Origin: Blastomussa wellsi
Lineage: Eukaryota; Cnidaria; Anthozoa; Scleractinia; Plerogyridae
Reading direction: 5' to 3'
NCBI GenBank assembly: GCA_947652115.1
Contig: OX393564.1
Span: forward strand, 13,031,097 to 13,095,096
Length of the DNA stretch: 64,000 bases
The notes under the pieces are model-generated. The model saw only the letters and a list, made by a program, of their open reading frames with translations. It was not told where the DNA came from and ran no database searches. The position numbers and the translations under genes are program-made. Positions 50,868-61,384 of this stretch are shown here, piece by piece (the first letter of the stretch is position 1; each line of letters opens with the position of its first letter).

Positions 50868-53214
50868 GGATATAGTGGAGCGAGTAAATGGACCAACGTC
50901 ATGGGTCAGTCCAGTGGTGATTGCGCCAAAGGCATCTGGGGATATCAGGTTGTGCGTGGATATGAGAAAGGCAAATGAAGCTATCATTCGTGAAAGGATA
51001 CCCATTCCGACCGTGGACGAGGTGTTGGAAAATCTCAATGGCAGTGCAGTGTTTTCAAAATTGGATCTCCGTCTGGGATTCCACCAGATTGAACTAGACG
51101 AAGACTCAAGAGACATAACCACATTTGCCACACATGATGGGTTATTCAGATACAAGAGGCTGAGTTTCGGGGTCAACTCAGCACCCGAGAAGTACCAGCA
51201 GATAGTAAGACAAGTAGTCTCTGATATCAGTGGGGTTCAGAACATTGCTGATGACTTAATAGCGCATGGCAAGAACAATGAGGAACATGACAGGAATCTC
51301 CATAGAGTCTTCCAGCAATTGGAGGAGAAGAATCTCCTCCACCCTCAGAAGTGTCAATTCAGGATGGACAGGGTAGTCTTCATGGGACTCCTTGTGTCAA
51401 AGTATGGTATCGGTCCAACAGAAGAGAAAGTTCGTGCTGTACTTGAGTCAAGCCGCCCAACCACGCCAACAGAGGTTAGAAGCTTCCTGGGGATGGTCGG
51501 CTTCAGTGCACGTTTTATCCCCAACTTTGCCACCATTGCAGAGCCTCTACGAGCGATCTCCAGGCAGGGAGTACCCTTTGTATGGGGCAGTGAGCAGGAA
51601 GCATCGTTTCAGGAACTGAAACAGCAGTTGACTAGTGCACCTGTTCTGGCATACTTCGACAAAGAGGCGCACACTCGAGTAATAGCTGATGCAAGTCCTG
51701 TGGGGTTAGGTGCAGTGCTAGTCCAGGAGAAGAATAGTGTGGGTAGAGCCGTCTGTTATGCCAGCAGGAGCCTCAGCAGTGTAGAAAGGAGGTACAATCA
51801 GACCGAAAAGGAAGCGCTGGCACTAGTGTGGGCATGCGAACGGTTCAACCTATACTTGTACGGCTTGCAGGCCTTTGACTTGGTTACAGATCACGAGGCT
51901 CTGAAGGTGATTTACTCTAGAGGTTCTAAGCCATCAGCACGCATTGAGCGCTGGTTGTTGAGGCTGCAACCGTATAGTTACAGGGTGTGCTGCGTTGCAT
52001 CACGGGATAATATTGCTGATGCCCTGTCACGCCTGACCACGCTTCCAGCGTCAGAGAAGTGTCGTTACGACGACGAACATGTTCGAATGGTTGCCCTTAA
52101 AGCAGTTCCTGTAGCCATTAAGATCCAAGAGATAGAGAGCGCCTCCGCAGATGATGAAGAGTTACAAGCAGTACGTAAATGCCTTGTTAGTGGAAATTGG
52201 GAGGAGGGCCCACGGTCATTCGTGATGGTGCGCAACGAGTTGACCTTCATTGGTATAACGTGGAACGCGAATTGTGATACCCAGGGTACTGAGGTCGAGG
52301 GTTGTGGAACTCGCGCACGAAGGTCACCAGGGAATAGTCAAAATGAAAGGGGGAAACAGGTCTAAAGTGTGGTGGCCAGGAGTTGATAAGGATGCAGAAC
52401 GGAAGTGCCGGGAATGCTACGGGTGCCAACTGGTTACAAAGGAGACGATCACTCCGCCTGTGAAAATAACCAGGATGCCAGAGAGGCCATGGCAAGATTT
52501 AGCATTGGACCTACTTGGGCCTATGCCAACAGGAGAATATTTACTGGTCCTAGTGGACTACTTTAGCCGTTGGGTGGACGTTGACGTGATTACATCTACC
52601 ACTTCTGAGATGATCATCAAGTGTTTAGATAAACAGTTCTCTAGGTATGGGGTACCTAGTACCCTGAGAACGGAGAATGGACCCAACCTCGTGTCCGCAG
52701 AAATGGAGGAATACTTGAATGAAATGGGCATCGAGCATAGATTGACCACACCACTATGGCCGAGAGCAAATGGGGAAGTCGAGAGACAAAATCGTTCCCT
52801 TTTGAAATCAACGAGAGTGGCCCATGCCGAGAAGAGAGACTGGAGATTAGAGTTGAACAAGTACCTTCTGGCCTACCGTACGTAACAACTGGCCAGAGCC
52901 CAGCAGAACTACTATTTGGGAGGGAATTGTCTACTAAGTTGCCAGAGGTGGCTGATCTAGAGGAATCTGAGGACCCAGGATATCAACAGGCCAGGGATCG
53001 CGATGCAGAAAAAAAGCAGGTTGGGGCAGACCATGTTGACAAGAGGCATCAGGCAGCAGAGAAATGCATCCAAGAAGGGGATTTCATGTTACTAGAGAAG
53101 AGGAAGGAGAATAAATTGTCACCACACTACGAGAAAGAGCCGTACCAGGTTACGGCACGTCATGGGGACCAGGTCCAGTTAAAATATCCTCAAGGCGTGC
53201 AATACAAGCGAAAC
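50773..53214 (+). pseudogene. Pol of the second Gypsy element
   Basis: Reverse transcriptase with DIRLCVDMRKAN, LSFGVNSAPEKYQ and NIADDLIAHG, and RNase H starting VIADASPVGLGAVL, are in one frame to about 52290. Integrase continues in a second frame (CRECYGCQLVTKE zinc module, ALDLLGPMPTGEY, TLRTENGPNLVSAEM with its Asp changed to Glu in TENGPN, NGEVERQNRSLL) to 52885. The C-terminal domain lies in a third frame and ends QYKRNS at 53214. Confidence 0.88.
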
Positions 53215-53294
53215 AGTAGTATGTCTGGCGGATGACAAATACCACCTCGTCACGCGCTCCTCGGTTGTATTTGTCATCCGCCAGACATACTACT
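53215..53294. repeat. Terminal palindrome of element D
   Basis: 28-nt arms (53215-53242 and 53267-53294) pair perfectly around a 24-nt centre. Outer block AGTAGTAT and inner block GACAAATAC match element B, but the 11 nt between them are GTCTGGCGGAT rather than TAAGGGGATTC. The first mismatch, at position 29, is outer C against inner A, as in B. Confidence 0.95.
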
Positions 53295-53300
53295 TGGCAG

Positions 53301-53594
53301 AAGAACATTCACAACTGCGGGTGGTTGCTTCGAAACCGGTCAAAGAACTGCGACAAAACGTGCACCGGGCAATATTGCTATCAGCACAAATGGCAAGAGA
53401 AAAAGGGAATGCAAAAACCGTTGCCATGCCGCAGCTGTGGGATCGGGGTTTTGACCGACCACCGGCTATGCAAAAAATGCGGAGGGCAAAGGTTACAGAT
53501 GTGGCTAAAACGCAAAGAAAAAAACGCGAAGACAAATTTTTCCCATGTTTTGCGCGAGCTGAGGCACAAGTATTTAGAGAAATGCCCCAATTAG
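53301..53594 (+). pseudogene. Cys-rich terminal protein of element D, start codon lost
   Basis: The frame matches the element B Cys-rich protein from NCGWLLRNRSKNC through CTGQYCYQH, CRSCGIGV and CKKCGG to a basic tail. All expected cysteines are present. The region with the ATG in element B is deleted here and the frame instead runs back through the palindrome without an ATG. Confidence 0.5.
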
Positions 53595-53614
53595 AGAAAA
53601 GCACCAATAGCAAA

Positions 53615-54082
53615 ATGGCTGAGCAAATGACGTTGCAGGAAATGGAAGAAGCCTTCGCGGAAATGGAAGAAGTCCTCGCGGAAATTGACATTGAAAAACT
53701 AGAACAAACTTTGAATGAAATTGACGTTGTAAAACTGTTACAACAAAAGCTGTTTGAAGAAATTCGGCATGAACAAATTCGGAATGAACAAATTCTGAAT
53801 ACGTTCTTCGACCACATTTCCCAGGAAGCCGCGGCTCGGTTGCCCGAACCTCTGCTTCCAAAAAAAGGCCCCATCGCGCCCCAAGGCGGAAAAAAAGAGG
53901 AGAGACGCAAGCCAGTTTTCTTAAAATGTTTGATCCGATCCAGCCCCAGACAGTCGCACCACACAGAGAAAATTACCATGAAACTCTTGCATGGTTTATG
54001 CATGGACCAGAAGCTGAGCAGGAAATGGAAACAGGACGGCATTTTATAAAATGGGCGTTTCGGGTGGGAAACGAAAACATTA
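53615..54082 (+). pseudogene. PolB type 2, N-terminal fragment (element D)
   Basis: Starts MAEQMTLQEMEEAFAEMEE with Glu-rich helical repeats, then RLPEPLLPK and, after a frameshift near 53890, MFDPIQPQTV and FMHGPEAEQEME up to WAFRVGNENI. Beyond 54082 the match to element B ends. Only about 150 of 1,300 codons remain. Confidence 0.75.
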
Positions 54083-54369
54083 GAAGGGCGCATTTTTTTT
54101 TTCGGCACCCAAATTTTCGGCAACTTTTTTTTGCCACAAACCAGCGACTTTCGCATTGCAACAAACCAAACTTGGAGAGCGCATTTTTTTCGGCAACTTT
54201 TTTTGCAACAAACGCGAGTGCATACAAGAACAGCGGATTTTCCAACACCCAAACCACTTTTCCAACAAGCACGCAATAGGGGCAAACAACGGCGCCAGCA
54301 AAACAAACATCAAACCAGGTTGCCAAAATCTCCCAATTGAACAAATACATCGCCGGAAGTATACGAAAA
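54083..54369. other. AT-rich spacer with a direct repeat in element D
   Basis: GCGCATTTTTTTTT followed by CGGCA at 54088 recurs as GCGCATTTTTTTCGGCAACT at about 54178. No gene supported. Confidence 0.5.
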
Positions 54370-56955
54370 ATGTCTACGCAACCGCTAGTGGATTTCGACA
54401 ACGAAACAGTGGTTGTGCAACCTTCCAATATTGTGGCTTTGTTTTTCTCCGGTGCCAAAACGACGAAGTTGCAGCGACGAACGACGAAGACGACGCGGCC
54501 AAACAAACCTTCGAACTCGCAAAACCCGCGGCAAACGACGAAGAAGAAGCTGCAGCAAACGACGAAGAAGAAGAACAGGAAGTTACCGCAACACCCGCGG
54601 CAAACAACGTCGCGACAAGAAAAACCTTCGAAAGCATGGGTCTGCGGTGCGAGAAATCTGTTGCCAACCATCTTCTTCTGGAAAACGCCTGGGACAGCAA
54701 TCTTCTGTCCGACATCGCCAAGGTCGACTATCTGGCAGGGAACCTCGGTCGCACGAATCTGCGGCCATTGGCTGGTCTTCCGCCTTTCGTCGACGACCTC
54801 TTCGTGTTTGGCTATCTTTCCAGAGAGGAGTGCGTCTACAAGAGAGGAAAAATCTCCTGAACCGAGGGCCCAGAAGGCTCGGCAAAAACTGTCGTCGCAA
54901 ACATCGCAATTGCTTTGGAAAATAGCCTGCGGAAACGCCAGAACACAAGCATCATCCACACAGTGGGGCAAGGGAAAGCGGAAAACAGCGCAATCCGCGT
55001 CACCATCGATAGAATCGAAAAAAACACCCGAAAAAGAGCAAAAAGCAGCTGGTTTCGGCTCCACCCCGAGAAAAAGATGACGGCTATTTCGTGGCGAAAA
55101 TCGACGTTTCCGAAGTCCCAATGGAAGCGTTGCACCAGCCGCTGCCAGTTTTCGCAAATCGTCTGGTCGGGGGCTTCGGCTACGATACCTACTCCATCGA
55201 CTACACACAAGACTTTTCGGGCACTTTGGATCGCAAAGCTCTTGTGGCCCACCTTGGATTCGAAACGGCAGGGAGTTTGGCCGCCGCAATGGGAGAAAAC
55301 ACCCCCTGGCTCCTGGACAACACCGCCAGCGTCGCAGAGCACTGCTGCACCTGGCTCGAGACCACAGAAGAAAACACAACCACCCGAAACAAGATCTACA
55401 ACAAACCCGTTTCGAATTTCGAGGCAGGAGAAATCCGCGAGCCTGTTGGCGGACACCTGGCAGAATACGCCGATTCTCCCAAGCAGCGGCTCCGCCAAAC
55501 ATTCTTCCACCCAGACGTGCAAGCCCGAGGTTGTACTCGAATCGAAACCTCTCTCTATGGCCTCCCACTCGGCGAACTATCCAACGAGAAAGCTTCCACC
55601 TGCATCGAGAAAGTCTTGGAGCTGGTTTCTGTCGACAACGACGAAGAAGCTCTCTTTGTGGTCCAACCGCCCAGCAAGCAGTGGCAAAACCTCGCCGCCA
55701 CCCTCGACAGGTGCCTTGTTCTCGCGGACAGACCACAAGGCCACATCTTCGTCGCGTGGGGCGGCCACACAACAACAGGCCGAATCATTGGAGTCCACGT
55801 GCGCCCTTCCCAAGCGAACATCCAAGACCCAGCCAAGTGGGAAAAAGCAGTGCAGTGGGCAGCAGGGGACTTCGGCTTCCGGTGTTGCCCGATTTTCCGG
55901 GTCGACATTCTGGCCGCCGACGACGAAGGGGTGGAGCTCGGCCCCCTCGCACCATCCTCGCAGCGAGCAAAAAACCGACACAGCTCCACCCAAACGGAGG
56001 CAACCTGCCAACACTTCTGCCGCTAACAGACAAGATCGAGTGGGAATGGCGAACCAAAACATGCCACGCCATCGGCAACGATTCTTCGAAATACGAGCTC
56101 CAAGAAGTGCCAGAAATCGCCCAACAGCGGCAAATATCTGCGCTTTCGACAAGAAACCGAGAGAAAGTTCTCGACGAGCTTCGATACGCCCGCACAGCCG
56201 AGGAGTGGAAACGAGCCCAGTGGGAAAGAGAAGAAAATACATGCAAAAAAGAGGAAGAAAACACAAGGATTAGCCAAGCGGAAATAGAGACCCTTCGCGT
56301 CTATGCCGAGACAAAGAAAAAAATAGAAAGAAAAAGCCGAGGGACCCGCGCAAAAATCTTGGACGCTCTTGCGGAGGGCACAAAAAAAGTGTCGGAGCTG
56401 GCCGCAAACGAGATATGGAAAGTTCTTGTTTTCCGCGCGAAAGAAAAGCAATATCGGGTTGTCTTGCAGGAACCAAATTCTCCGCCTGTTTCTGTTGGGG
56501 CGACGAAAGGTCTGCGAAAAATCCTCCACGAATGCGAGGCCTTCTTCAGCATGGAGGAAGACAAATTTGGTCGGAAACTTTTCTGGCTTGTGGCTTTCGA
56601 CGGGGGCGGCACGCTTGGAGGGTTGGAGTTGCAAATCCAACCCCCGAAAACCTTCGTGTCCAACGAGGACAAAACAATTGTGTGGAACCCAGTGGAAGTT
56701 CTCGAAGCCCCAGATCCTGGGCGTCTCCCAATCTTGTGGGCTCTTGGGGCGAAATACGAAGAATACGAAAAACTTTGCGCAGATCTCGCCAAAACCCAAA
56801 TCAATTTCCGAAAAGTTTCTGCTCCAACAAACAAAGACACGAAAAAAACAACAGACCTGCTGGCGGGAGAGTACAAGCGTTTCGCAGCGACAACCTTCCG
56901 AAACTCTCCGCGGACCATTCTCTTCCTGCTCCCGATCGGCGAAGACGTATGTTAG
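54370..56955 (+). pseudogene. Large uncharacterised Polinton-associated protein (element D)
   Basis: About 860 codons from MSTQPLVDFDNETVVVQPSN, with frame changes near 54450, 55075 and 55960 and a stop at 54858-54860. Regions in order: an acidic linker (NDEEEAAANDEEEEQE), a conserved-looking core (GGFGYDTYSIDYTQDFSGTL, RPQGHIFVAWGGHTTTGRII), a charged coiled coil (AEIETLRVYAETKKKIERKS), and a C-terminal domain (IWKVLVFRAKEKQYRVVL, LVAFDGGGTLGGLELQ) that could be a beta-barrel of OB-fold type. The consistent codon use and GC-rich composition set it off from its surroundings. A role in element replication is a guess from its place beside PolB. No known family is recognised with confidence. Confidence 0.55.
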
Positions 56956-56971
56956 ATCTATGTTAGATCTA

Positions 56972-57560
56972 TTTCCATTAGTTTTGCCAAGTCAAGGACA
57001 ATATCTTCGGGGTCTTTGTCAACTGTTTCAGGAATTCCATGAAGTTCAAGATTGAATTTTCTTGTATATTGCTCTAAATCATCGTGTTACATGAAGATTT
57101 CGTCTAATTTCTTTTCAAACTTGGCATGTGCAACTTGGCTCTTTTTCTTCAGATCTGTTTCCAGTTGGGTCATTCTTTTTTGTAATGCGATATTGGCCTT
57201 CGCCATCTGCCCCATTTGTTCTTGCAAGGCGGTGTTCTTCGTCGCCATTTCCTCCATCTTGCTTTGTGTAAATTCAAGACTTTCACGAAGCTCCTAGTAA
57301 TTTCGCTTTAGGGCTTTTTGCTCGCTAATCAGGAGGTTGGTGTTTGCTTCGATTCTTACTAATGCTTCCCATATAGCTGCAAGTGCAGGATCTTGTACGT
57401 GCTTGACGCTTGCTTCGCTCATGTCCTTGTGCAAGTTCGACATGCTTGCTTGATCTTCATTTGGTCGTTTCGCTTCTGGAGAACTGCGGGAACCATCCAT
57501 ATCTGGACTTTTGCAATCGTCTCTTTTTCGTCTTGTTCCGCTCTGTTCTTCCTTTCCCAT
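56972..57560 (-). pseudogene. ORF1 of a non-LTR retrotransposon, N-terminal part
   Basis: Starts MGKEEQSGTRRKRDDCKSPD at 57560, then a coiled coil (IWEALVRIEANTNLLISEQK, KMEEMATKNTALQEQMGQMA) with a TAG at 57294-57296 and a TAA near 57089. It ends with HDDLEQYTRKFNLELHGIPE, the start of the RNA-binding domain of LINE ORF1 proteins. The copy keeps its 5' part and lacks the 3' part, the reverse of usual LINE truncation, so the 56955-56972 junction is secondary. Confidence 0.7.
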
Positions 57561-57653
57561 GTTGTTTGAGATAAAGAAGCTTCCTTCGCGTTTAACCTCT
57601 CTTGTTACGGAGCTTAGAGAAATATGTCTTCTCGTCTCAACCGCTCGACCCAA

Positions 57654-58619
57654 GGTCCAAATTTATTTTTTGTCATAGATCACTTGTTTATTGGAACAAC
57701 ATGGCTCTGGAGGAGGCTCAGGTGTTGGTGGGTAAAATTCATTGAACATATCAGTTATGATACACATCTATATTCTGTGATTCTAAGGTCTTTAAAAATT
57801 TGTCTTAAAACCAACTCTATAAGTGCATGAAATGACTGACTTAGGTAATTTCATGTTTTGCTCGATTTCGCCTATTTTTGCTCATAAATGGCTATCCCTT
57901 TGAACACGTGCTTGTCCAAAGGGGGGAGTGTTAGACGTGGAAAGAATGAAAAAAGGAATCTCACGTTAGGAACGCAAGGAATCTTACAAAGGAGCAGGCT
58001 CCGGCTAGACGGGGGTGTTAGGGGATGGTCGGGGGCGGTTGGGCATTGGATCAAAATTTGATCAAAATTTGCATATCGCTGAAAATCGTTGTGCAAACAG
58101 GGTATCTTCTGGCTGTTTATTAGCGGTCTACAGACTGATCTAAAAAGGACATTTATGAGCCTTTCGCTGAGGAATTTTGTAGACGACTCGTAATTCTATG
58201 GTGAAATTCTCGTCTTAATTTCGTTTCGCAGAATGTATAATTCCAGCCGGCGAACCGAACGAAGCGCCTCTGATATAAATATGTATCGATTTGTTGTCTT
58301 GTCTGGAGATGCACTTTGTTTAGCAATTAAACTATCAACTGTCAGCCGGCTCATGCAGCGACTTGTAAGGATAGAAACTGAATGTGAAAGACAAACAGCT
58401 TGTACACATGACATGCAACTCATGTAGTTCCTTATTTTTGGAAACGTTGAACAACGTGATCGGTGGCGCGTTATTCTTTTAGAATTCTGAGAATTACAGG
58501 TTAACGGCTTTTTACAAAATAGGCAATGGAGATTAAATTTGCAAAGAGCTGCAAAAAAACCCGGAGTAAAGTGTATATTTCCCGGACTGACCACTCGATG
58601 AAACCGACTATTGATAGCA
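57654..58619. other. Intergenic DNA
   Basis: No gene supported. A GC-rich segment (GCAGGCTCCGG ... GGTGTTAGGGGATGG, about 57990-58040) is loosely inverted at about 59165-59215 and may mark the ends of an old repeat. Confidence 0.4.
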
Positions 58620-59055
58620 ATCGATAACAACCGCTAACAATTAATCGATTGATATCGGATGTCGATGACCAATCGATGAACAAAAAAATTGTTTATCGAT
58701 TGCCATCGATTGCCATCGATCGCTATCAATTGCCATCGATTATTATCGATTCCATCGATTTTCATCGACTAGCAATTTCATCGACTTCCATATTTTTTGG
58801 GCCGGTATATAAGACAAACGTATCTGCATACATGTAGATCTCGGTGACGATGAGGCATTGGAACTTATTATTCCCAGAAGGAAGGTCAGGTGAATTTTAA
58901 ATATGAAGTAAATTTGGCAATCGATAGCAATTAGAGGACTCGAGCTTGTGATGATCGATTAGTCATCGATTGGCCGATAGCAATCGATAGCAATTAACTA
59001 ATTGTCATCGATTGATCGATTGCATTTCGGATCATCGATTGTCATCGATTGGTCA
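58620..59055. repeat. ATCGATT-rich degenerate repeat zone
   Basis: Many copies of ATCGAT within TGCCATCGATT units at 58620-58780 and of the inverse form (ATCGATAGCAATTA) at 58918-59055, around a unique centre with GGGCCGGTATATAAG. It is a large imperfect inverted repeat rich in GATC. Confidence 0.75.
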
Positions 59056-59758
59056 GGCCGGGATATTTTTACATTCGAATACATCCCCACGTAGTTAATG
59101 ACATGTTGTGAAAGATTATTGACAGCTTAAATTCCAAGGGGTTTGAATGGCGGCTTGAACCCTTTGTAGACAGGCTGCACCGTCCCCTACCCACCCCGAC
59201 CCACACCCGGAGCCTGTTCACAGGCTAACACAGGAATGCATTGTGAGTCAACATTTCCAAAAACGAACTCGGAGTGTTTTATTACAGTATAATACATGGC
59301 TTAGGCTTCTTTATTTGCTTTATGATATAGATTTTATACGCCGCGAGTAAAAACAACAAAACAAACACGATCGATAAACTGAAGCGATTCAATTTCGCTT
59401 CTTCTACTTTCATCTCGAACTTAGAAGCTTCGTCGAATTCAGAATTTTGTCCGGAATTTCTTTATAGAAAATGTTCGCCGCCATCCCTTGTGAATTTTCA
59501 CTAGAATGAAGATGACGAAAAGCAATTAAACACGCTTTTGCTATGTTTTATACTCTGATGAAACATGGGTTTTTGACCAATCAGAGCGCACGCAGAGTCC
59601 TGTCTATATTATAATAATGCTCAACAATGATTAGCGAATGTAGATTCGTTCTTAGGAGCGGTCTCAGAGCCTCCATAAAGTTTTGAAAGTCAGTCCATTT
59701 TATAGCAACATCTTAGGAAACGCTTTGCCTTACACAGATTGACGACCTTTATACAAAC
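59056..59758. other. Intergenic DNA upstream of the predicted host gene
   Basis: AT-rich with no coding signal; the promoter of the following gene may lie here but no clear core element is seen. Confidence 0.4.
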
Positions 59759-60774
59759 ATGTCACGCTTCGAAGGCAGCTATGTTATTGGCTTTAGGTAA
59801 GCTATTCCTTTTTTTCAGATTTTGAAATTTGTATCCTGCCATTTATGTTACCCAAAAAACTTAGCTTTTTTCATTCTTGTATCTGTTGCGTACATCTGTT
59901 GTTATGATCTTAACGAATGATCAATGCTGTACTGTGTACAATAAATTTGTGCACTCCGTTGATACTAATTTATGTCATTCAAACACAGAGAAGGAGTGTA
60001 TGTTTCTATAAAGTTGCAGTTCTATGGAGGTGGTATAAATAATCTGGACATCATAATCCAGTTCTTACGAGACGGAGGAGGGGAGTTGCTGACAGACAAA
60101 GTTTATCTAAAGCTCGGGAAAATAGGTAAGACACAATAAGCCTCCTTTTTGTTATGTGAAGTAGTTAGTTGCCTCAAAACACTTTTCAACATTGCACGCG
60201 TCGCGCCCTATTACCATGAGAGGTGGCTGCAAAATGTCGTCTATTTTCTGCCCCGTACAATAAGGGACTGGCCATAATGTACAGGGCCGCCGTTGATACC
60301 AGTCCTGCGACTGAAGGGGTCACCCTGTTTGAATATTAATTTATTATTATTGTTATTACAAGTGAAACCGGTAAAACAATATTATAATTATTATCTCTTC
60401 TATAAAATTTCAATTTAAGTTGGCTCCTTGTATAATGTAACTATTTTAAACACTTCTGTCATGATGATATATCTGGCATTCAATCACAGCTACACCAGTA
60501 ATGATAAGAGGAAACTGCAGGCGGAGATGTTAATTGCCGTAGCTATTTAAGGCTTTAAGCTTTGTTCGTGCATTCTGACGTTGATTGTGATTGGTCACTG
60601 AATAACCAACATTTCCAAACTATTTCAGGCGCTCACACTTTTGTGAGTTTGACAGTAACTAATGCACAAATTTTGGTGACTATGAAATCAAAATTTGTTG
60701 CAAAGGCCAAAGAAGCATTAACTTCTAGCCACGTGGTGAATGATATATTTAGTTTAGTCAGCGTAAGAAAATAA
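59759..60774 (+). CDS. Predicted three-exon host gene, 106 residues
   Basis: Exons 59759-59796, 59989-60125 and 60629-60774. Donors are AG/GTAAGC and TAG/GTAAGA, acceptors ACACAG and TTTCAG. The phases fit (38 nt ends in phase 2, 137 nt in phase 1, and the third exon ends in TAA). The product begins MSRFEGSYVIGFREGVYVSI, has YGGGINNLDIIIQFLRDGGG in exon 2 and AHTFVSLTVTNAQILVTMKS in exon 3. No membrane helix or signal peptide is evident and no family is recognised. Further exons could exist upstream. The matching phases at two introns are the main support. Confidence 0.45.
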
Positions 60775-60796
60775 TTTTGAACCGGTACATTGGATT

Positions 60797-61045
60797 CCGG
60801 GGGGCGTGGTGGCCTCATGGTTAGTGTGCCCCCTTCCGGATCAAGTATTCCGGGTTCGAGTCCTGGCTGTAGACCTGTGTTGTGTTCTTGGGCAAGGCAC
60901 TTTACTCTCACAGTGCCTTTCTCCACCCAGGTGTATAAATGGGTACCGATGAATTTAATACTGGGGATGACCTTGCGATGGACTAGCGTCCCGTTCAGGG
61001 GGGAATAGAAATACTCCTAGTCGCTTCATGCTACAGAAACGGAGC
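60797..61045 (+). repeat. tRNA-derived SINE
   Basis: Head with box A-like GTGGCCTCATGGTTAGTG and box B GGGTTCGAGTCC, the RNA polymerase III promoter pair, then a body with TTGGGCAAGGCACTTTAC and CCAGGTGTATAAATGGGTAC and a tail CTCCTAGTCGCTTCATGCT. The length and the non-tRNA body exclude a tRNA gene. It lies 20 bp after the stop of the host gene. Confidence 0.8.
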
Positions 61046-61384
61046 CAATTAGGCTTGAATGCAGACTTTTACATTAGATTCAGAGATAGATGTATGCCTT
61101 TTTCACATAAATTTACGGTGGTTCTTGTACTATTAGCCGGAGAAAACAGCAAGACGTGTTTCATACGATCAAGATGGCGACTCCTTTATTGCACGTGGTC
61201 CCAGCATGCATTGGGGCGCTGAACTGTTATATAACAATCCTACTTCTGCCTCCCAAAAATGTAAGACAACAGGTGAGAGGGAAGACAACAACAACAAATG
61301 AACAAAATCAAGAGATAAAGGTTCAAAGGAAAATAAAGGTCAATCGTCCAAACATAACTCTTCACTTCATACAGATTTGTTCGT

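Larger units (their letters stand above)
49736..53214 (+). mobile_element. Second Ty3/Gypsy retrotransposon, truncated at both ends
   Basis: Starts within gag and ends inside the integrase C terminus where fragment D begins. No LTR is present. The sequence is unlike the first Gypsy element. Confidence 0.85.
53215..56955 (+). mobile_element. Element D: left-end fragment of a hairpin-ended Polinton-like element
   Basis: Begins with a terminal palindrome related to those of element B, then the Cys-rich gene, the start of PolB type 2 and, after an abrupt change at 54082, a large uncharacterised gene. The left edge abuts the second Gypsy element; the right edge at about 56955 is marked by a doubled ATGTTAGATCT and then LINE sequence. 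The right terminus is missing. Confidence 0.75.

Noticed and set aside
53973..55775. A 600-codon minus-strand ORF
   Set aside because: It is antisense to PolB and the large D gene, low in domain-like order and rich in Cys/Arg/Phe runs from A- and GA-rich codons on the other strand. The plus-strand frames are homologous to element B at the start and read as ordered protein.
58196..58630. Minus-strand ORF of 144 codons
   Set aside because: No homology or domain order; AT-rich and overlapping repeats.
57985..59215. Inverted GC-rich ends of a DNA transposon
   Set aside because: The two segments match only loosely and no target duplication could be found.
60797..60870. tRNA gene
   Set aside because: Box A and B are present but the sequence continues into a SINE body and does not fold as a full tRNA.
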